Shown here piece by piece: positions 58,191 through 64,000 of a stretch of DNA of 64,000 nt. The translations under genes were made by a program, and so were the position numbers. Position 1 is the stretch's first letter; each line of letters starts with the position of its first letter. The stretch lies in the NCBI RefSeq assembly GCF_009905375.1, contig NW_027419974.1:186001-250000 (forward strand), given 5' to 3'. The DNA comes from Apium graveolens (Eukaryota; Streptophyta; Magnoliopsida; Apiales; Apiaceae). A model generated the notes under the pieces. It was not told where the DNA came from. It was given only the letters and a program-made list of their open reading frames with translations, and did no database searches.

Positions 58191-58919
58191 TTGGCACAAA
58201 AGACTCTTCATTTAAACTTCAACAAAATAAATGAGCTTGTAAAAAAAGATCTTGTAAGAGGATTGCCAAAATCAGTATTTGCTCTTGATGGTCTTTGTGA
58301 TTCATATCAAAAGGCAAAACAAAGAAAATCTTCTTTCAAGAGCAAAACTGAGTCATCAACTCTTGAGCCTTATCACCTACTACATGTTTATCTATTTGGT
58401 CCAGTCAATGTCATGTCTATTGCAAAGAAGAAATATGATATGGTTATAGTGGATGAGTTCACAAGGTACACTTGAGTGTACTTCTTGCACAAGAAGAATG
58501 AAACTGCATTTACTCTAACTGATCATGTCAGACAGCTGGATAAGTTGGTCAAAGATTCTGTTAAAATTATAAGAAGTGATAATGGCACTGGGTTCAAGAA
58601 TTCAATCATGGAAGAGTTCTGTAAAGAGAATGGAATCAAACAGGAATTTTCTGCACCTGGAACTCCACAGCAAAATGGAGTTGTAGAAAGAAAGAATAGG
58701 ACTCTCATTGAAGCTGCACGGACTATGCTTGATGAAGCAAAGCTGCCAACCTACTTTTGGGCTGAAGCTGTGCAGACTGCTTATTTTACACAAAATACAA
58801 CACTCATAAATAAGCATGGAAAAATACCATATGAGATGGTGAAGAAAAATAAGCCAAATCTGAAATACTTTCATGTATTTGAATGTAAGTGTTTTCTTCT
58901 TAAGACTCATCCTGAATAG
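58191..58919 (+). pseudogene. pol: Copia integrase
   Basis: The zinc finger is partial (LHLNFNKINELVKKDLVRGL, its first His lost to a frameshift). The core has acidic residues in MVIVDEFTRYT, RSDNGTGFKN and NGVVERKNRT, with normal spacing. In-frame stops lie at 58473-58475 (TGA for Trp) and 58917-58919 (TAG for Gln). Downstream, FDLKADEGIFVGYP continues the integrase C-terminus in the same frame. Confidence 0.88.
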
Positions 58920-59605
58920 CTGTCAAAATTTGATCTAAAAGCTGATGAAGGAATTTTTGTTGGATATCCACTTTCCACAAAAGCCCTCAGAGTCTACAAT
59001 TTAAGAACGAGGGTTGTTATGGAATCTATTAATGTATCTTTTGATGATAAGAAGATTACTGGACTTGAAGATTTCAATGATCACGATCAGCTGAGATTTG
59101 AAAATGAAGACTTAAATTCTGATTCTGTAAATTCTGATGAATTAAACCCTGAACCTGTAAGTACTGATGTCATTGAATCTGTGGTAAAAACTCCAAAAGA
59201 AAATGCACCTGTCCAGGGGGAGCAAGCTGAAGATCCTACCACATCTCAAGACTCTCTAGAAGCATGAGAACCTGTCACTGGCTCTTCAAGTTCTAATTCA
59301 TCTAGTTCTGATGAGCCAAATTTTGATAATTCTAGAAGCTCTGATACTTCAAATCCTGAAGGATCCAAGTCAAATTCTGAAGTCTCAGAGAGCATAACTA
59401 CAGGGTGAGCATCAGAAAATGTTGATGGAGACATCGTGGATCATGGGGGAGGATCCAGTTCTAGAAGTCAACTTCAATCTGCAAGGAAGTGGACCAAATC
59501 ACATACAACTGACTTAATTATTGGATATCCTGAAGTAGGTGTTAGAACTAGAACTGCAACATCAAATGAATGCCTCTATCATTCTTTTCTATCTTAGACT
59601 AAAAC
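58920..59605 (+). pseudogene. pol: Integrase C-terminus and Ser/Asp-rich linker
   Basis: Same frame as the integrase. After KALRVYNLRTRVVMESINV the sequence becomes a low-complexity linker of Asn, Ser, Asp and Glu with many TTCTGAT-type codon repeats. Stops occur at 59265 and 59406. A frameshift in an A-run near 59605 leads into RT. Confidence 0.75.
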
Positions 59606-60539
59606 AAAAAAGTGGAAGAAGCTCGGCAAGATGCTGATTGGGTGCAAGCAATACAGGAAGAGTTAAATGAATTTGAAAGAAATAAAGTCTGGACCCTAGT
59701 ACCAAGACCAAAGAATAGATCAGTTGGTGACACAAAATGGGTGTTCAGAAACAAAACTGACAGTGATGGCATAATTACAAGGAATAAAACAAGGCTGGTT
59801 GCTAAAGGCTACTCTCAACAGGAGGGTATTGATTATGATAAAACATTTGCACCAGTTGCTAGATTAGAATCCATAAGGATCTTTTTGGCTTAAGCTGCTC
59901 ACAAAAAGTTTAAAGTCTTTCAAATGGATGTGAAAAGTGCTTTTATTAATAGAGAATTGGAAGAAGAGGTCTATGTTGAACAACCTCCAGGCTTTGTAGA
60001 TTCAAAATTTCCAAATCATGTTTACCGGCTTAACAACGCACTTTATGGCCTTAAGCAAGCTCCTAGAGCATGGTATGAGACTTTAGCTCAATTCCTTCTG
60101 GAAAGTGGATTTCTCAGAGGTACAATTGAAAACACTGTTCTACCTCAACCATGGAAATGACTTATTTTTGGTACAGATATATGTTGATGATATCATATTT
60201 GGTTCTACAAATGCCAAACTCTGTGAGAGGTTTGCAAAGCTAATGCAGTCAAGATATTAAATGAGTATGATGGGAGAACTTAGTTATTTTTTGGGCCTTC
60301 AACTCAAGCAGAATGAAGAAGGTACTTTTATCTATCAATCCAAGTACACCAGAAATTTACTGAAGAAATTTGGAATGCAAGATTGTTCAACAACATCCAC
60401 TCCCATGGCCACTGCAACCAAGTTAGATAAAAATACTGGCTCACCAGTAGATATTACTAACTACACATGTATGATTGGTTCTTTACTCTATTTAACTGCA
60501 AGTAGACCTGAAATCATGTATGCTACCTTCTTTGTGTAA
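59606..60539 (+). pseudogene. pol: Copia reverse transcriptase
   Basis: Motifs in order: [83 protein letters not shown], and the catalytic Y-V-D-D at 60180-60191. Breaks: TAA at 59891-59893, a frameshift near 60115, TAA at 60258-60260, and a frameshift near 60540. The active-site residues themselves are kept. Confidence 0.9.
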
Positions 60540-60559
60540 GATTTCAGGCTGATCCAAGA

Positions 60560-61136
60560 GAACCTTACTTAATAGCTGTGAAAAAGAATTTTCAAGTACC
60601 TTAAGGGTACAGCTTATCTGGGATTGTGGTATCCTAGAGAATCAGATTTTAAGCTAATAGGTTACTCAGATGCAGATTTTGCAGGATGCAAAATAGACAG
60701 GAAAAGCACTAGTGGAAGCTGCAAATTTCTTGGAGGCAGATCGGTTTCTTGGATTAGCAATAAACAGAAGTCAATTTCCACATCAACTGCAGAAGCAGAA
60801 TATATTGCTGCAGGAAGCTGTTGTGCACAGATTCTTTGGATGAAGAATCAGTTGCTGGATTATGGGTTAGAATTTTCTAAAATCCCTATTTACAGTGATA
60901 ATCAAAGTGTTATTGATATGACAGGTAATCCAGTTCAACACTCAATGACAAAGCACATCAGCATTAGGTACCATTTCATAAGGGAACATGTGATGAAGGG
61001 TACAGTGGAATTGCATTTTGTTCCAACAGATCAACAACTAGCAGATATCTTCACAAAACCACTATGTGAAGCTACTTTTACAAGACTGGTAAATGAACTT
61101 GGAATGGTTTCAGGTTCTTTCTCTAAATCTGCTTAG
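60560..61136 (+). pseudogene. pol: Copia RNase H
   Basis: The long frame 60624-61136 holds GYSDADFAGCKIDRKSTSG, STAEAEYIAAGSC, IYSDNQSVIDM and the closing LHFVPTDQQLADIFTKPL. The catalytic acidic residues are present. The preceding connection (FKYLKGTAYLGL) lies in another frame from about 60590. Confidence 0.9.
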
Positions 61137-62644
61137 TTTTTGTTCTCATGCATCATACTTTATGATCAATGTTTACAGATTGTCTTATCTTCATGAAATT
61201 TGTTCTTTAATTGAAATTCATTAAATACTGATTGTTATCTGATGTGGATCTTTAACTCTGATAATGTTTTGAATGTTCTGTGACTATTCAATCCAATAAG
61301 GATAACTGTGCTAGCTGACCTAGTAGTCTTTAACATACTAGAAATCCCATGTTTGAATTAGTTATTTATGTGGAAACTCATTAACACAAGCAAATTTTGA
61401 TTTTGAGCTTAGTCAAGTTTACTTTGTGTATGTTATTACTAAGTCACAAACTAGATTCTTGCTTCTTATCTGTCAGATTTTGATTTCAGTAAATCTTAAG
61501 AATGAACTAAATGTTGATAAGCCTCACTTATTAAAAGAAAAGAAAAGAAAAGAAAAGTCAGGTACTCCTTTGAGATCTAGAGTAAATATGTGGAAGGGAA
61601 GACCCAAGTGCATTGCTGGTATTAAGTAATATGCATTAGAAAAGCAAATAAATTTTCTTGGTGACTTTTCACATTCTCTGATTATTGGAGAAATACTCTG
61701 ACAACAGCATAAATTCTGATAAGCAGTCGTGACTCACTTACACTGAGAAGCCACTGTAAAAAGGAATTTCAAAATATGCATAAAATGAGCACAAAGAGTT
61801 GAGGTGGATTCATGCATAAATTTTTCTATAGTAGACTTCATGATTGATAACATATTTTAAGCACTTTTCTTAGTTATGCTTTATATCTAAGATGTACTGA
61901 AGTTTATCAGACTTTAATATGTATCTGATATTTTGCTGAATGCACACACTTTTACTCCATAGGAATGATGAAAATTATTGTGGTGGTTAAGTTATTTTTG
62001 ACAAACAGTTAAGTGTCATTTGCATAAATTCAGATGACAAGTTCTGATGGAAGTTCTGATGATTAAACTTTAAAGGAAACAAGTCAGTATTTGTATGAAG
62101 AATCACAGAAAAAGATATTCACTTTTTCAGTTTAGAAGCCATATTCTGATGACTGTTAAAATCTAATATAAGTTAAGTTCTGATATTAAATCCTGATGCA
62201 ATCCTTGATGCTTACGTGGCATTATTCTTTACTTGACTTATTTGTGGTAAAAACTGAAACAACCATATTTAAATCAAAATATATTTGGGTAATAAGATAA
62301 AAATAGTCATAATCATTATGGGTTAGTGGTAAACGTGTTTATCCTGAAAAACTGCATATACACGGTAATATTGCTTATTTTACGTGCCCATTAACTCATG
62401 CTTTAACTTTTTACTGACTGTTCACACGTTTCCAGGTGAAAGTGTATCCCATACTTCAAAAACATAACTGTTGAGTGGAGAGAGTATATATATGAGAGTT
62501 AAAAGATTTTCTAATCTTTTACTTACTTTTCTATTCTTAATCTATTTTATTCTCTTTCTCTCTAATATTCTTTGAAGCATTTTCTTTCAGGACTTTTATC
62601 AAACACCTTACAAACACTATCTTTCTCACTTAATTTCTACAGAG
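61137..62644 (+). promoter_or_regulatory. Spacer with putative internal promoter (Sirevirus-like)
   Basis: 1.5 kb of AT-rich non-coding sequence with scattered TTCTGAT-like repeats. Near its end TATATATA (62485-62492) is followed by a CT-rich leader and an ATG at 62645, about 160 bp away; the layout resembles a plant promoter and 5' UTR. The short frame at 61426-61629 has no recognisable domain. Confidence 0.4.
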
Positions 62645-64000
62645 ATGGCACCAAAAGACTTGATTTTCAATGGAGCTAAGTTTGTTCCCAACAACTACTC
62701 GTCCATTCTTAGCAAGACTGAAGCTCCATCGGAACTTCACTTTATTCAGGACTTCCTTACTAATTCTGATATTGGGTATGCTTTGACCCAACCTGAAGAA
62801 ATCTGGATCCCAAGTGCTGGAGTTTTGGGGAAGTGGAATCTATGATGATGGTGGTGCTCAAGGGTCCCCAAGTATTATCTTTACAATAGGGGAGGATGAG
62901 CATGTCGTGACGTTGGCTAAGGTTCGTCAAACACTGTAGCTGCTTGAGAACTGCGTTTATACAACTGTTGAGGAGCCAGTTCTTCAAAATATGATGGCCA
63001 GTCTGGGGTATGAAAAGATATTGGCAAAGGGGTCAAATGAAGAGATCCAACATAAGGAGGGAATGGAGTTTCTTCTTTGACTGCATTACAAAGACCTACA
63101 CCAACAAATGTTCTAATTTTGATGCAATTCCCATACTCAGCCAACAAATCGAGTATGCTCCCATTAATCAAACTGATTTTGATTATGCAAGTGCGATTTT
63201 AGGCTTTATTGGGCATAGGATGACAGAAGATAGGAATACTGTCTATTTTGCTAGATTCTGTCAGCTTATCTATAGTGTTTGTTGTTCTGATAAGCCCCAA
63301 TTAGCTAGTGAACCACTTTCACCATTTAGACTAGCTAAAAGAGCTTTTAATGACTTATTATCTACTGATAATAAGAAGGCTGTGTTAAGACCCCTCCGAA
63401 TTCCTTTATCTATTAAATAGGCCTTAATAACCTATGATCCAGTTACATATACTGCACTATATCCTGATGTCCAACCATCTGAACCTCAACCATTAGCACC
63501 TACCACCACTACCCAAACACCTCTAACTTCTCAACCACAACCAAAATCTACCATCTGGACATCTTTTAAACCATCAACTCAATCATCTCAACCTGAATCA
63601 TCAGCACATACTATCAGATCTTCACTTTCCAGGCCAACGAGGACAAAGTTTGTTCCCCAACCTCCAAAAAAGAAGGAAGATGATTCTCAAAGATGAATCT
63701 GATAGTGATGAGGAAACAGTTGAAGCACGGGTTCATGCATCAGAACCTGTGATAGGTTGAGCTGAGAATGTTACTTCTCAGAAAGAAACTGCAGCTCAAA
63801 GTTCTGATACTTTGAAGAAGAAATTTGTAAGTTCTGAAGCTGTTACAGCAACTCCTTCATTGGAAAGGAGATTGAAGAAAATGAAGGCTGGGAGGTATTT
63901 GGAAGGCTCCATCAGAAGATACTGAAGAAGCTAAGGAAGGAGATCAAGAATCTCTGATCTCACAAGAACCGATTATCATTGAAGCCCATTCAGCACAAGC
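62645..64000 (+). pseudogene. Env-position ORF of the Sirevirus-like element, broken
   Basis: Starts MAPKDLIFNGAKFVP. Coherent protein continues in three frames: 62645-62845 (with FIQDFLTNSDIGYALTQPEE), then about 62836-63080 (EDEHVVTLAKVRQTL and MASLGYEKILAK), then 63075-63696 (globular part, TAG at 63418-63420, then a Thr/Pro/Ser-rich tail ending in Lys-rich sequence), and a further frame to the window edge. The YALT and MxxLGYEK blocks resemble a protein I recall downstream of copia pol in other eudicot elements, especially Asteraceae. No signal peptide or membrane segment is visible. Function unknown. Confidence 0.6.

Larger units (their letters stand above)
57218..64000 (+). mobile_element. 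Sirevirus-like Ty1/copia element, 5' end missing
   Basis: Begins abruptly next to the Tekay-2 LTR inside gag, then shows protease, integrase, RT and RNase H in copia order, a 1.5-kb spacer and a further ORF that leaves the window. No LTR is seen. The extra ORF after RNase H, and the repeated TTCTGAT-type spacer sequence, fit the Sirevirus branch; the exact family is uncertain. About a dozen stops and frameshifts make pol inactive. Confidence 0.85.

Overview
The window is plant nuclear heterochromatin with no recognisable host gene. It holds an AT-rich satellite array and five LTR retrotransposons or pieces of them, nested or abutting. The TG...CA LTR ends, tRNA-iMet and tRNA-Asp primer-binding sites, chromodomain Ty3/gypsy (Tekay-type), Athila and Sirevirus-like Ty1/copia proteins all point to a flowering plant, most likely a eudicot with a large genome. 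Apiaceae is only a guess from the style of the copia LTR.

Layout. (1) 1-7180: about 40 tandem copies of a ~180-bp satellite, arranged as an imperfect four-monomer higher-order repeat, with a ~0.65-kb block duplicated 2,325 bp apart. (2) 7181-28131: a Tekay-like gypsy element with ~4.08-kb LTRs (Tekay-1), inserted in the satellite with target duplication GTGAC. It carries a pre-gag acidic ORF, gag, protease, RT, integrase and chromodomain, but has lost the RT C-terminus and RNase H and has a premature stop in integrase. (3) 16461-23903: a gag-only Ty1/copia element on the minus strand, inserted in the Tekay-1 chromodomain with target duplication CTTCG. Its LTRs look identical, so it is the youngest event here. 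(4) 28132-28683: the satellite resumes. (5) 28684-33754: 5' part of another Tekay-like element (3.34-kb LTR, pre-gag ORF, start of gag), cut by (6) 33755-42939: an Athila element with 5' LTR, tRNA-Asp PBS, gag-pol with one frameshift and two stops, and an intact env-position ORF, but no 3' LTR. (7) 42940-57217: a second Tekay-like element (Tekay-2) with 4,353-bp LTRs and a heavily decayed, rearranged interior. Its flanks belong to two different elements and show no target duplication. (8) 57218-64000: a Sirevirus-like copia element lacking its 5' end, with all pol domains recognisable but broken by stops and frameshifts, followed by an env-position ORF that runs off the window.

How the parts relate. 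The order of insertion is satellite, then Tekay-1, then copia; and satellite, then the third Tekay-like element, then Athila. No complete pol survives, so any recent movement (notably the copia element) must have used enzymes supplied in trans.

Features that ordinary annotation would miss: a short basic-peptide ORF at the same place in all five Tekay-type LTRs, preceded by an acceptor-like AG and, in one LTR, by a TATA box and an in-phase 5' exon that would make a spliced protein encoded wholly inside the LTR; an extra ORF between PBS and gag in all three Tekay-type elements; a TATA box before each of the two env-position ORFs; paired GC-rich palindromes in the Athila LTR and env leader; and a 22-bp direct/inverted repeat array next to the copia TATA box.
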